From an uncultured Exiguobacterium sp. (GTDB lineage Bacteria; Bacillota; Bacilli; Exiguobacteriales; Exiguobacteriaceae): DNA of 64,000 nucleotides. Within the stretch, counting starts at the first letter, position 1. The number at the start of each line of letters is the position of its first letter. The position numbers were made by a program, and so were the translations under genes. The notes below the pieces were generated by a model. The model did not search any database and was not told where the DNA came from. It was given only the letters and a program-made list of their open reading frames with translations. The stretch is from contig CAJYMC010000009.1 of the NCBI GenBank assembly GCA_913775715.1, forward strand, positions 1 to 64,000, in the 5' to 3' direction. Of this stretch, positions 14,093 through 24,156 are shown piece by piece.

Positions 14093-15010
14093 TTATTGTT
14101 TGATCAATTCGAGGGCGACTGGGATGTTCTTCTCGACTGTTTCACCTTTTAAGTGCTTGATGGCTGTCTCGACACCCATCTTCCCGATCTCAGTCGGTTT
14201 TTGAGCGATTGTTCCTGCCATTTTTCCGTCTTTGACAGCTTTGACGGCATCATCCGTCGCATCGAAGCCGATGACTTTAACATCATTCAGACCCGCTGCT
14301 TTTAATGCTTCAACCGCACCAAGTGCCATCTCATCATTGTGTGCGAAGACGGCTTTGATGTCTTTGTTGTTCTGGAGAATGTTCTCCATGACCGACAAAC
14401 CTTTTGCTCGGTCGAAGTTGGCTGCTTGTTTTGCGACGACGTCAAGTTTACCGTCGACTGCTTCATGGAACCCTTTACCACGGTCACGAGTTGCGGATGC
14501 TCCTGGAATCCCTTCGAGCTCTACGACTTTTGCTTTGTCGCCGACGAGTTCGATCATGTACTCACCTGCTTGTTTCCCACCCGCGACGTTATCTGACGCG
14601 ATGTGTGCGACGACGTCGCCTGCTTCTGCATTCCGGTCAACTGTGATGACGGGGATGTTCGCATCGTTCGCTGTTTGGACGGCTGCACCGACTGCTGCTG
14701 AATCCGTTGGGTTGATCAAGATGAGATCGACTTTCTTTTGGACCATGTCTTCGATGTCGCTTGCTTGTTTTGCCGCATCATCTTGCGCATCTGCGACTTG
14801 AAGTGTTGCACCTTGTGCTTTTGCTTCTTGTTCTGCCCCTTCTTTTAACGAGACGAAGAATGGGTTGTTGAGGGTTGAAATCGAAAGACCAATCTTGAAG
14901 TCCTTCGTCTTTTTCTTCGTTTCACCGTTGCTGCTGCCCGGCTGTTCCGTCGAACAGGCGGCCGCGAAGACCATTAATGCCATCATGACGACTGCAAGTA
15001 GTTTTTTCAT
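14093..15010 (-). CDS. rbsB: Ribose ABC transporter, substrate-binding lipoprotein
   Basis: The 305-aa protein has a lipoprotein signal peptide ending in the lipobox FAAAC (Cys19). A periplasmic-binding-protein type 1 fold follows, with KIGLSISTLNNPFF, VITVDRNAEAG and GFDATDDAVKAV, typical ribose/galactose-binding segments. It is anchored outside the membrane and delivers ribose to RbsC. It is the last gene of rbsRKDACB. Confidence 0.96.
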   Translation of the reverse strand: MKKLLAVVMMALMVFAAACSTEQPGSSNGETKKKTKDFKIGLSISTLNNPFFVSLKEGAEQEAKAQGATLQVADAQDDAAKQASDIEDMVQKKVDLILINPTDSAAVGAAVQTANDANIPVITVDRNAEAGDVVAHIASDNVAGGKQAGEYMIELVGDKAKVVELEGIPGASATRDRGKGFHEAVDGKLDVVAKQAANFDRAKGLSVMENILQNNKDIKAVFAHNDEMALGAVEALKAAGLNDVKVIGFDATDDAVKAVKDGKMAGTIAQKPTEIGKMGVETAIKHLKGETVEKNIPVALELIKQ

Positions 15011-15037
15011 CGGTAAATCCTCCTTTTGGAATGTGGG

Positions 15038-16006
15038 TTACGCTGCTTGTTTCCGGTCCGCGAGTACCGCGAACAAAATGACTAAACCTTTGACGACGAG
15101 TTGGAAGAACGAGGAGACACCTAGCAAGTTGAGACCATTGTTCAGTGTTCCGATGATCAAGGCACCAATCAAGGTACCGACAATCCAGCCACGACCACCT
15201 GACAGGCTCGTCCCACCAAGGACGACCGCTGCGATGGCGTCGAGTTCGTACGATGTCCCCGCTGTCGGCTGTGCCGAGTTCAGACGGGACGTCAGGATGA
15301 TGCCGGCAAGTGCGGCCATCAAGCCTGAGAGTGAGTAAATCATGATTTTGACTTTATTGACTTGAATCCCCATCAACTTCGCTGCTTCTTCGTTGCCACC
15401 GATCGCATACGTATAGCGACCGAACGTCGTCTTCTTCAAGATGAAGTAAAGGACCGCGAATGCAAGCAACATCGTTAGGACCGGTACTGGGAAAATCCAG
15501 AAGTAACCGCGTCCGAACAATTCGAACCAGCCACCTTGGCTCAGACCAGTGATCGGTTTCCCGTCCGTATAGACGAGTGTCAGTCCCCTGAAAATCGTCA
15601 TCGTTGCAAGTGTCGCGATGAACGGTGCGACTTTTCCGAGTGAAATGACCATTCCGTTTAAGGCACCCATGACAGCTCCGACGATCAATCCAGCCAGAAC
15701 AGCAATCAACGCTGACGTTCCGTCCGTCATCAGACCAGCGACGAAGGCGGACGAGAGGGCGAGAATCGAGCCGACTGATAGATCAATCCCACCCGTCAGA
15801 ATGACGAACGTCATCCCGAAGGCAATCAAGGCATTGATCGAGACTTGCCGTAAGATGTTAAATAAATTATTCAGTGTTAAAAAGTCCGGTTCCATGATCG
15901 AGACGACGAGGACGATCGCGAACAATCCTGCGAGTGGTCCAAGCTTTTGTCCGATCCCAAGACGTCTCGGTTTTGCTTCCGTTACCTTGCCTTGCATCAA
16001 TTCCAT
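15038..16006 (-). CDS. rbsC: Ribose ABC transporter permease
   Basis: The 322-aa protein has about eight to ten membrane segments and the BPD_transp_2 family signature, including GGIDLSVGSILALSSA and the EAA-like region GGNEEAAKLMGI. It forms the ribose channel powered by RbsA. I place the start at ATG 16006 (AGGAGG at 16015-16020, 8 bp gap), one base after the rbsA stop; a start at 16027 would overlap rbsA without a better site. Confidence 0.96.
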   Translation of the reverse strand: MELMQGKVTEAKPRRLGIGQKLGPLAGLFAIVLVVSIMEPDFLTLNNLFNILRQVSINALIAFGMTFVILTGGIDLSVGSILALSSAFVAGLMTDGTSALIAVLAGLIVGAVMGALNGMVISLGKVAPFIATLATMTIFRGLTLVYTDGKPITGLSQGGWFELFGRGYFWIFPVPVLTMLLAFAVLYFILKKTTFGRYTYAIGGNEEAAKLMGIQVNKVKIMIYSLSGLMAALAGIILTSRLNSAQPTAGTSYELDAIAAVVLGGTSLSGGRGWIVGTLIGALIIGTLNNGLNLLGVSSFFQLVVKGLVILFAVLADRKQAA

Positions 16007-16007
16007 A

Positions 16008-17486
16008 TCATTGTCCTCCTGTCGCAAGTGTCATGATGCTTTCTTGCGTCGCTTCCTGTCGTGTCAACATGCCGCTCATCTTACCTTCGCGCATGACATA
16101 GACCCGGTCGCTCATCCCGAGAATCTCCGGGAGGTCCGAGCTGACCATGATGATCGCGACACCCGCCGCAGCGAGTTCGTTCATGATGAGGTAAATCTCT
16201 TTCTTCGCCCCGACGTCGACACCACGTGTCGGTTCATCGAGGATCAAGACTTTTGGTTGTGTCCCGAGCCATTTCGCAAGGACGACCTTCTGTTGGTTCC
16301 CACCGGACAATGACTTCGCCGGCTGGTCCATTGAGCTGTGGCGGACCGAGAGCGACTTTAAATACCCTTCTGCGAAATCGCGTTCTGCCTGATCCTTGAT
16401 GACACCGGAGCGGGATAACGAACGAATCGTCGGCAATGATATGTTCTCACGCAGTGAAAAGTCGAGGAACAAGCCTTCGCCTTTACGGTCTTCAGTCAAA
16501 AAGCCGATGCCCTGACGGATTGCGTCGTACGGTGTCTTGATTTTCAGCGACTGTCCGTTCAGTTCGATCGTTCCGTCTTTCAGGCGATCGACCCCGAACA
16601 ATCCCCGCATGACTTCCGTCCGCCCAGCACCCATCAAACCCGAGAAGCCGATGATTTCACCCGCCTTGACGGAGAACGAGACATCGTCGAATCGTTTCCC
16701 GCTCGCCTGTTTGACCTCAAGGACAGTTGCACCAATCGACACGTCACGGTCCGGATACCGTTCGCCCATCTCACGACCAACCATCTCTCGGACGATCTGT
16801 TCGAACGAGGTCTCGGGAATCGCGTGCGTCGAGACGGAGATCCCGTCCCGTAAGACCGTGATCCGGTCACAGAGCTCAAAGATTTCCTCCATCCGGTGTG
16901 AGATATAGACAATCGAGACACCTTGGTTGCGCAGTGCCGTCGCGACGCTGAACAAGGCACGAATTTCCCGCTCTGTCAGGGCGGCTGTCGGTTCATCCAT
17001 GATGATGACCTTCGCGTCCGTCATCAAGGCTTTTGCGATCTCGATCATCTGTTGCTGCCCGACCGATAACGTCCGAGCGAGTTGATCGACATCCATGAAG
17101 ACGTTTAATTCCGCGAGTTCACGTTCCGCCTGCCGCTTCATCTCCCCTTGCTTGAGAATCCCGAAGCGTGACTTCAGCTCTCGTCCGAGGAACAGATTCT
17201 CCGTCACCGTCAAATCCGGGAGGATGTTCAGTTCCTGGTGGATGAAGGCAATTCCCGCTTCTTCGGCAAGCTTCGGATTCTTATATTCGACGTCCTGTCC
17301 ATCGACGCGGATTGTACCTGCGTCCGCTTTATGAACACCGGTCAAAATCTTCATCAGCGTCGATTTCCCGGCACCGTTCTCTCCCATCAAGGCATGGATC
17401 TCACCCGTAGCGAGTTCGAAGTCGACACCTTTTAGGACAGGGACGGGACCGAATGCTTTTTTGATACCTGTCATCTCGATACGCAT
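16008..17486 (-). CDS. rbsA: Ribose ABC transporter ATP-binding protein
   Basis: The 492-aa protein contains two ABC ATPase domains. The first has Walker [10 protein letters not shown] (about 36-44), signature LSVGQQQM and Walker [12 protein letters not shown]. The second has a degenerate Walker A ([10 protein letters not shown]) but a good signature LSGGNQQK and Walker B. This asymmetry is normal for the RbsA/MglA family. It powers ribose import with RbsC. Confidence 0.97.
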   Translation of the reverse strand: MRIEMTGIKKAFGPVPVLKGVDFELATGEIHALMGENGAGKSTLMKILTGVHKADAGTIRVDGQDVEYKNPKLAEEAGIAFIHQELNILPDLTVTENLFLGRELKSRFGILKQGEMKRQAERELAELNVFMDVDQLARTLSVGQQQMIEIAKALMTDAKVIIMDEPTAALTEREIRALFSVATALRNQGVSIVYISHRMEEIFELCDRITVLRDGISVSTHAIPETSFEQIVREMVGREMGERYPDRDVSIGATVLEVKQASGKRFDDVSFSVKAGEIIGFSGLMGAGRTEVMRGLFGVDRLKDGTIELNGQSLKIKTPYDAIRQGIGFLTEDRKGEGLFLDFSLRENISLPTIRSLSRSGVIKDQAERDFAEGYLKSLSVRHSSMDQPAKSLSGGNQQKVVLAKWLGTQPKVLILDEPTRGVDVGAKKEIYLIMNELAAAGVAIIMVSSDLPEILGMSDRVYVMREGKMSGMLTRQEATQESIMTLATGGQ

Positions 17487-17498
17487 CGCATGACCCCC

Positions 17499-17888
17499 TT
17501 AAAAGATTACGCCGGAATGGAAGATGACATTCGCGTACGGTGTCGCTTCTCCGGTCCGGATGATGACCTTCGCCTGCTGTGTCTGTTTCTTGAACTCTTC
17601 ATGCGTGACGAACGTCGTCTCGATCTGCATAGCTTCGAGTTGCTCGAGGACGTCCGGATTCGCTTCCTTGATTTCTGTCGCAAGTGTCAGCTGTTCAATC
17701 GCCATGTCACTGGCGACGACACGGACGACGTCGAGGAATGACGGTGTGCCGAGTTCCAGTGCTAAATCGATTCGGGCGACCCCGTCCGGAATCGGTAAGC
17801 CGCAATCGGCGATGACGATCGTATCGGTATGACCGAGATCGGTCAGGACTTTGCTGATATGACTGTTTAAGATACCGTGCTTCTTCAT
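17499..17888 (-). CDS. rbsD: D-ribose pyranase
   Basis: The 129-aa protein is full length for RbsD, with the catalytic-face motif [16 protein letters not shown] near residues 19-34. It converts beta-pyranose ribose to the furanose form, the substrate of RbsK. It overlaps rbsK by 4 bp and is followed by rbsA after 12 bp. Confidence 0.96.
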   Translation of the reverse strand: MKKHGILNSHISKVLTDLGHTDTIVIADCGLPIPDGVARIDLALELGTPSFLDVVRVVASDMAIEQLTLATEIKEANPDVLEQLEAMQIETTFVTHEEFKKQTQQAKVIIRTGEATPYANVIFHSGVIF

Positions 17889-18763
17889 GCGTCTCCCTCC
17901 ATCTGTTCCCGTGTCGGCATGCCGCCTTGAGCGCCGAGCGCGCGGATGGATAAGCCGGCTGCCCGGTTCGCGAAACGAATTGCTTCGACAAGCGGTTGTC
18001 CTTCCGTTAAGGCAACGGCTAAGGCGCCATTGAACGTATCCCCTGCTCCTGTCGTATCGACGACCGTCGTCTCGATTGCTGGAATCGTCACGATCGACTC
18101 TCCGTCGTAGAAGCGTGCCCCACGACTACCTTCCGTCACGATCAGTTTATTCGGGTATTCCATCAGCCAATGTTCAATCGGCTGGTCTTGTCCGAAGATC
18201 AAGCCACATTCATGTTCGTTTGGCGTTAAGTACGTCACGTGTTCAATCAATTCCGAACTGAGTGACATCGCGGGTGCTGGATTCAATACGACTGGAATGC
18301 CGGCTGCATGTGCTTCGCGAGCAACGGTCTCGACCGTTTCGATCGGAATCTCAAGCTGGAGTAAGATGATTTCACTATCTGCAAGAATCGGTGCGAGTGT
18401 ATCATCCGCAAATTGTACATGTTGATTGGCAGACTGAACGACGACGATCGAGTTATCGCCTTCAGCGAGCGTGATGTGTGCCGTTCCCGTCCGTTCGCCT
18501 TCAATCGTTTGCAAGTGCGTCGTCTGTACCCCTTGCGTTTTGAAGTTTTCGCGAATCGCTTCACCGTTTGCGTCACTGCCGACGCAACCGATCATTTCGA
18601 CGGTACTGCCGAGACGCGCGACTGCGACCGCTTGGTTCGCACCCTTTCCGCCCGGTACGGTATGAAAGGCATCCCCGATGACCGTTTCTCCTGCGCCTGG
18701 TCGGCGTTTACTTTCGACGACGAGATCCATCGAGATACTGCCGATGACACTGATTTGTTTCAT
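17885..18763 (-). CDS. rbsK: Ribokinase
   Basis: The 292-aa PfkB-family kinase carries the two family signatures: [15 protein letters not shown] near residues 39-53 and [14 protein letters not shown] near 237-250, with catalytic Asp243. It phosphorylates ribose to ribose-5-phosphate for the pentose phosphate pathway. Both gene junctions (rbsR before, rbsD after) are 4-bp overlaps, indicating tight translational coupling. Confidence 0.97.
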   Translation of the reverse strand: MKQISVIGSISMDLVVESKRRPGAGETVIGDAFHTVPGGKGANQAVAVARLGSTVEMIGCVGSDANGEAIRENFKTQGVQTTHLQTIEGERTGTAHITLAEGDNSIVVVQSANQHVQFADDTLAPILADSEIILLQLEIPIETVETVAREAHAAGIPVVLNPAPAMSLSSELIEHVTYLTPNEHECGLIFGQDQPIEHWLMEYPNKLIVTEGSRGARFYDGESIVTIPAIETTVVDTTGAGDTFNGALAVALTEGQPLVEAIRFANRAAGLSIRALGAQGGMPTREQMEGDA

Positions 18764-19740
18764 GCTTTCTCATCCTTCCGTTTCGTCGTTTCCCGTTCGA
18801 TGATCTCAACCGTCAACTCATGATGAACGGCGGCAATTGATGTGCCTTCAATCCGTTGAATCAGGAGTTTCGCCGCTAGCTCTCCCATTTGATAGATCGG
18901 CTGCGCGATCGTCGTCAGCGGTGGTGAAATCATTTGACCGAGTTCGATCCCGTCATAGCCGATCACTTGTAGTTCGTCTGGAATCGTGATCCCGCGTTCC
19001 GCGGCGACCTGCACCGTAGCTGCAGCGATGACATCACTCGCAGCAAAAATCCCGTTGCAATGATAGTGATCAAAGAGATAGTTCGCGGCATCAAGCGCCC
19101 CTTGAAAGTGGAACGGTGACTCGATGCTTGCGACAAGATGCGTTCCGGCGACTTCCTCGAAGCCGTCCCGTCGTTTCTTAATTGTCGGGAGTTTCGAAGG
19201 ACCGCTGATGACAGCGAGTTCCGTCGCACCAGATGCAAGTAAGAACGAGGCTGCCTTCTTCCCGCCTTCGTATCCGTTTGAGGTCACCGTCGGAATCGCT
19301 CCTTGTAACACACGGTCTAACGCTACGACCGGCACTTCGAGTTCTTCATAGTTCGGATTGTTCGAGTAGTTCGTCGTGATGATCAATCCGTCGACATGCA
19401 TCGCCTCGAGTGACTTGATATATTCGCGTTCTTTCTGAAACTGTTCGTCTGTGTTACACAAAATGACCTGAAAACCATGTTGATGTGCCATATCTTCCAC
19501 AGCTCGTGCGAGTTGTGGGAAGAACGGGTTCGTGATGTCTGGAACGATTAAACCGATCAGTCCGGACCGTTTTTGGAATAACGATCGCGCGACCCGGTTC
19601 GGTCGATAATCCAATTGTTTGATTGCCTGAAGCACCGCCTTACGCGATTTCTCACTGACATAACCCTTTTCATTCATGACGCGTGAGACCGTCGCGACGG
19701 ATACATGTGCCGCTTTCGCTACTTCCCGGATGGTCGACAT
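18760..19740 (-). CDS. rbsR: Ribose operon repressor, LacI family
   Basis: The 326-aa regulator starts MSTIREVAKAAHVSVATVSRVMNE, the LacI helix-turn-helix and hinge, followed by a periplasmic-binding-like effector domain. It should bind the palindrome at 19788-19805 and be released by a ribose-derived signal. ATG 19740 is chosen over 19809 because GAGGTGG precedes it and the HTH then begins at residue 4, as in the family. It is the first gene of the operon and so autoregulated. Confidence 0.95.
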   Translation of the reverse strand: MSTIREVAKAAHVSVATVSRVMNEKGYVSEKSRKAVLQAIKQLDYRPNRVARSLFQKRSGLIGLIVPDITNPFFPQLARAVEDMAHQHGFQVILCNTDEQFQKEREYIKSLEAMHVDGLIITTNYSNNPNYEELEVPVVALDRVLQGAIPTVTSNGYEGGKKAASFLLASGATELAVISGPSKLPTIKKRRDGFEEVAGTHLVASIESPFHFQGALDAANYLFDHYHCNGIFAASDVIAAATVQVAAERGITIPDELQVIGYDGIELGQMISPPLTTIAQPIYQMGELAAKLLIQRIEGTSIAAVHHELTVEIIERETTKRKDEKA

Positions 19741-19760
19741 GTTTCGCCACCTCTTTCTTT

Positions 19761-19774
19761 TGATAACGCTTACA
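19761..19774. promoter_or_regulatory. cre-like site for CcpA
   Basis: TGATAACGCTTACA differs at one position from the consensus TGWAANCGNTNWCA. It lies just downstream of the predicted start of transcription, so CcpA bound here would block the rbs operon when preferred sugars are present. Confidence 0.65.
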
Positions 19775-19780
19775 AGAATC

Positions 19781-19809
19781 ATCATATTGTGTAACCGGTT
19801 ACACATCAA
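19781..19809 (-). promoter_or_regulatory. rbs promoter with RbsR operator in the spacer
   Basis: On the minus strand TTGATG (19804-19809) and TATGAT (19781-19786) are 17 bp apart. The perfect palindrome TGTGTAACCGGTTACACA (19788-19805) fills the spacer, so a bound LacI-type repressor would exclude RNA polymerase. Confidence 0.8.
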
Positions 19810-19861
19810 TCTTTTTTCTTTAAAATATATTTTATTTTTTTCGAGTTCTTGGATTGGACCA

Positions 19862-19892
19862 TAAAAAAGAAGCCTGACACTGCATCAGACTT
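19862..19892 (-). terminator. Terminator after the 79-aa membrane protein gene
   Basis: Eight-bp stem (AAGTCTGA / TCAGGCTT on the minus strand) with T6, about 50 bp after the stop at 19940. It separates that gene from the rbs promoter. Confidence 0.78.
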
Positions 19893-19939
19893 AAGATAAT
19901 AGCGTATTGTTATTTAATTAAAATCTTTGGATCATTTTC

Positions 19940-20179
19940 TTAGATAAAGACGATCAGTGAGAGACCAATCAGAATATTATTGAATCCTAATCCATCCGTC
20001 GCTTTCGTATACAACGACGGTTTATCTTTTTTAACGCTGTCGTTTAGAAACATCAATATCACAGCAATAACGGTCGTGATGCCGAGTGGCGCATCGAGAA
20101 AACTATCGGAATACGTAAAAAAGTTATTCGTAATGTAGGCACTGTTTAAGACGGATAATCCGAACAGTATTTTATGCAT
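19940..20179 (-). CDS. Small membrane protein of unknown function
   Basis: The 79-aa protein has an N-terminal hydrophobic stretch, a central membrane segment (ITTVIAVILMFL), a basic loop (KKDKPSLYTK) and a C-terminal membrane segment (NILIGLSLIVFI). ATG 20179 is chosen because GGAGTG lies 8 bp upstream. I do not recognise a family. Confidence 0.65.
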   Translation of the reverse strand: MHKILFGLSVLNSAYITNNFFTYSDSFLDAPLGITTVIAVILMFLNDSVKKDKPSLYTKATDGLGFNNILIGLSLIVFI

Positions 20180-20311
20180 GCAAGTCACTCCTATAATCAC
20201 CAGGATCTTACGAAACCGACTACTATCTAATTTCGCTCTCCTTTCATTATAGAATATTCTTCCAGTTACTCTTCCTTACACTATTGAAAGAAAGTATTTA
20301 GATATATACGC

Positions 20312-20353
20312 AAATACACCGCAAGACAGCGTCACGCCATCTTACGGTGTATT
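20312..20353. repeat. Long imperfect inverted repeat
   Basis: AATACACCG and CGGTGTATT form the ends of a roughly 19-bp imperfect stem with a 3-bp loop. The T tract on either side is weak, so it may be a leaky terminator for the 114-aa membrane protein gene. The rest of the interval 20180-20422 holds nothing else I can support. Confidence 0.5.
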
Positions 20354-20409
20354 GATTGTCAGATTAGATAGCACTAGACGATTGATTTTTAGAGAAGACG
20401 GAGACTCCT

Positions 20410-20442
20410 GCGGGAAAGCTCTTCATCTTTTCGCTTTCCCGC
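20410..20442. repeat. Perfect 10-bp inverted repeat with GACTCCTGCGGGA motif
   Basis: GCGGGAAAGC pairs with GCTTTCCCGC. The flanking GAGACTCCTGCGGGAAAGC resembles the dispersed GACTCCTGCGGGA-type repeats common in Bacillaceae genomes (from memory, not searched). It overlaps the last codons of the neighbouring membrane protein gene. Confidence 0.45.
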
Positions 20443-20767
20443 CTCTTTTTCGCTCCACGAACAAACGTCGAATCAAAGCAACAACGAACGCAACGATTGC
20501 CAGCGGCTCAAACAAATAAATCAATAGGAACGTGACATCGATGACGGCATCCTCCGGATTATAACGGATGATATAGAGCGCACCGGGTAAGATGGCAATC
20601 AGTCCGCCAATTCCGAGTGCCGTTCCAAAAATCAGACTCTGACGCGAAAACCGGCTCGTGATTTGATACAAACCGATGAATAGTATGAGTTCCGTAAAAT
20701 AGATGAGGCGCAACGGGATGTCACCAATCGACGTATCAAGCCCTAAAAACAAAAACCGAAATAGCAT
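20423..20767 (-). CDS. Hypothetical membrane protein
   Basis: The 114-aa protein shows four likely membrane segments (around residues 2-10, 20-40, 45-65, 75-103) and a basic C-terminal tail (RRLFVERKRGGKAKR) that should face the cytoplasm. A GAAGGGGGAATCGAC-like ribosome site precedes ATG 20767. I recognise no family. The basic tail is partly encoded by the inverted repeat at 20410-20442, so its original C terminus may have been different. Confidence 0.65.
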   Translation of the reverse strand: MLFRFLFLGLDTSIGDIPLRLIYFTELILFIGLYQITSRFSRQSLIFGTALGIGGLIAILPGALYIIRYNPEDAVIDVTFLLIYLFEPLAIVAFVVALIRRLFVERKRGGKAKR

Positions 20768-20902
20768 GTCGATTCCCCCTTCCCTCTAGTTCTACCCCGA
20801 ACAGCGTCCTCGTAATGCTTGATTTCCAGTTTCCCTGCATATCCTCGCTTCAATTAGGGAATAGCTAGAGAGTTACAGTCACATACAGAGAGTTGGGATC
20901 GG

Positions 20903-21223
20903 ATGAAAGAAGAACACTCGATGAGGGTCGTCAGTTGTCTGAATGATTATTTCGAACGTCATCAGCAGCCCCTTCAGGTCGATCTCTTACGAGGTCTACC
21001 ACCTATTGTGCTATTGTTGCGCGATGACGCGAAACGTGCCTTTCCGAAGGAAGCGAACTTGCACGATGAACTGTTACAAGACATCAAACGTTTGATTCAG
21101 GAATGTTTGGATCCCGATACACTGCGCGAATTGGGAATCGATGTCGATCTCCCGGACTTTTTCGTGACCCGTGCACCGCTTCATTCTGCCCATCATTATC
21201 TCGTTACATTCATCGAAGACTGA
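20903..21223 (+). CDS. Orphan protein of unknown function
   Basis: A 106-aa soluble protein, one of the few plus-strand genes here. It has a helical middle (LHDELLQDIKRLIQECLDPDTLRELGIDV). Core-like codon use and a good terminator after it argue that it is real. The ribosome site before ATG 20903 is weak and ATG 20921 is a possible alternative start. No known motif is visible. Confidence 0.6.
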   Translation: MKEEHSMRVVSCLNDYFERHQQPLQVDLLRGLPPIVLLLRDDAKRAFPKEANLHDELLQDIKRLIQECLDPDTLRELGIDVDLPDFFVTRAPLHSAHHYLVTFIED

Positions 21224-21231
21224 CTTCATGT

Positions 21232-21292
21232 TAAAAGCAGCTGTTTCTTCTTTCACAAAACATGTGAAGCAAGAGATAACTGCTTTTTTTAG
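21232..21292. terminator. Terminator of the 106-aa orphan gene
   Basis: Long stem-loop closed by AAAGCAG / CTGCTTT with T7 on the plus side, just after the stop at 21223. Confidence 0.75.
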
Positions 21293-21301
21293 GGATAATA
21301 A

Positions 21302-21334
21302 AAAACCGATAGCGCCAAAGCACTACCGGTTTTA
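21302..21334 (-). terminator. Terminator of the desaturase operon
   Basis: Minus-strand stem AACCGGTAGTGC / GCGCTATCGGTT followed by T6, about 30 bp after the zinc-ribbon gene. It sits back to back with the preceding plus-strand terminator. Confidence 0.8.
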
Positions 21335-21361
21335 CTTCCCTTCACGTATGGTAAAGACGAC

Positions 21362-21610
21362 TTAATTCTCAACCTCAAGAATCGCTTCGATTTCAGCTTC
21401 TACTTCTTTGTTGACCATTTGCGAACGTTTTTTACGTAATTCGAGATCCATCTCTTGATCGATGAACTGGTTCGTATGCTTATCGAAGCAATCAAAACAG
21501 ATCGGATAAAAATCTTTTACTTCTTTGTTCAATGAGTTGAATTCCCACGTGTCGAGTTCCAAGTAACTGACTTGGTTGTTCGTTTCAGTTCCACAGATTT
21601 CACACTTCAT
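21362..21610 (-). CDS. Small zinc-ribbon protein linked to the desaturase
   Basis: About 82 aa with two cysteine pairs, CEIC near the start and CFDC near residue 40, which suit a structural zinc site, followed by an acidic-basic helix. The first ATG (21616) is too close to the GGGGGA site, so the second, 21610, is preferred. It follows the acyl-ACP desaturase after 12 bp and shares its terminator, so a role alongside the desaturase is likely but unproven. Confidence 0.7.
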   Translation of the reverse strand: MKCEICGTETNNQVSYLELDTWEFNSLNKEVKDFYPICFDCFDKHTNQFIDQEMDLELRKKRSQMVNKEVEAEIEAILEVEN

Positions 21611-21622
21611 CTTCATTCCCCC

Positions 21623-22534
21623 TTACGCGTCAATCTTCGCTTTTTCGAGTTGGCGCTCTTGACGTTCCTTGATACGCTTCAAACGTCCATGATACTTCAT
21701 GATGTTCGCTTGAGATTGTTTCGCTTCGTCAGTTGTCGGTTCTAAATCAGCGATGCCCCAGAATTTGACGACGACGTCTAATACTTGGTCGAAGTATTGG
21801 AGTGGTCCATAGTTCGTATCAACAGCAATCGTCTTCATCCGTTCCGTGAAGTCCGGCATGACAGCACCTGGCATCGAGAAGTTGATGATGACGTCTTCGA
21901 AGAAGACGATGAAGTTCGGATCGAGCTCTAGGTGTGCTTTGACCGTGTCACGATAGAACGCGTAATGCAGTGCTTCGTCCTTCGCTAGACGACGGAGTAG
22001 CGTTGCTAAGTCTTTGTCGTGTGCCCCTGCGATTTTCGCGACGTTGTTATAGAAGACGAGTGTCGCTAACTCTTGCAGTGACGTATACGCCATTGTCGCT
22101 AACGGGTTCGTGAAGTCCGGGAACCAGCCGTTTTCAACGACGCGTCTTCTTAATTGATGAAGTCGCGTTGGATTGACGTTTCGCGTGACGAGTAAATACG
22201 TCTCGAGTAAGTTCGAGTGCTGATCTTCTTCTGCTGTCCATGTCCGGACGAAGTCATTGATGACTTCCATCGAGTTCTTGAACGTATAGTCTAAGTGCGA
22301 CGTATACCACGGTAAGTTGACCTCTGTCAGTAATGCCGTCTCGATTGCAACAATGACACCTTCCGGAAGCGTGACTTGGCTTTCATCCCAAGGAACGCGT
22401 TTGAACGACATCGCCTTATCCCACGGAATGAATTCGTGGTAGCTCCAATCGATGTTGGCTGAACGCTCCTTGTGTAGTCGATATAACTCTTGAATGCGTG
22501 GTTCTAAACGGATATCTAAATCTGAATTTAGCAT
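21623..22534 (-). CDS. Acyl-[acyl-carrier-protein] desaturase (soluble diiron)
   Basis: The 303-aa protein is a ferritin-like diiron desaturase. Iron ligands sit in paired helices: E in AIETALLTEVNLPWY, EEDQH in TAEEDQHSNLLETYL, E in SLQELATLVFY and DEALH in AKDEALHYAFY. No membrane segments are present. It inserts a cis double bond into acyl-ACP, raising membrane fluidity. ATG 22534 is chosen (AAAGGAG site). Such soluble desaturases are typical of plants and actinobacteria and uncommon in Bacilli, which mostly use membrane Des enzymes, so ancient transfer is possible. The 270 bp upstream hold its promoter region and the eno terminator. Confidence 0.93.
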   Translation of the reverse strand: MLNSDLDIRLEPRIQELYRLHKERSANIDWSYHEFIPWDKAMSFKRVPWDESQVTLPEGVIVAIETALLTEVNLPWYTSHLDYTFKNSMEVINDFVRTWTAEEDQHSNLLETYLLVTRNVNPTRLHQLRRRVVENGWFPDFTNPLATMAYTSLQELATLVFYNNVAKIAGAHDKDLATLLRRLAKDEALHYAFYRDTVKAHLELDPNFIVFFEDVIINFSMPGAVMPDFTERMKTIAVDTNYGPLQYFDQVLDVVVKFWGIADLEPTTDEAKQSQANIMKYHGRLKRIKERQERQLEKAKIDA

Positions 22535-22723
22535 GATCGTATCTCCTTTAGACGTATTTGTCATCTTCATCGAGCAAGATGTAATTAATGCCTATAACTA
22601 TTTAATTTGCACTTATTTATGAGTATAACATTTTAGTCATCTACTAGGATGAATCAATTTTTTGACAGTTCAGTATAGTTTTAATGACAAAAGTGCTTTT
22701 CATGTTTGACATCGCTTGATACA

Positions 22724-22772
22724 CAAAAAAACCTCCTATCCGTGTGTACGTATCACACGAATAGGAGGTTTT
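22724..22772 (-). terminator. Terminator of the glycolytic operon
   Basis: Near-perfect 17-bp stem AACCTCCTATTCGTGTG / CACACGGATAGGAGGTT with T7, 33 bp after eno. Confidence 0.92.
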
Positions 22773-22804
22773 CCTTATAGCTTGTTCAAACGATCAACCT
22801 GAAA

Positions 22805-24097
<1,293 letters not shown>

Positions 24098-24156
24098 TTA
24101 AATTCGCTCCTTTTGTGTGTAAGAAATATGTGGTGTAGCTACTTCGATCGACGGGA

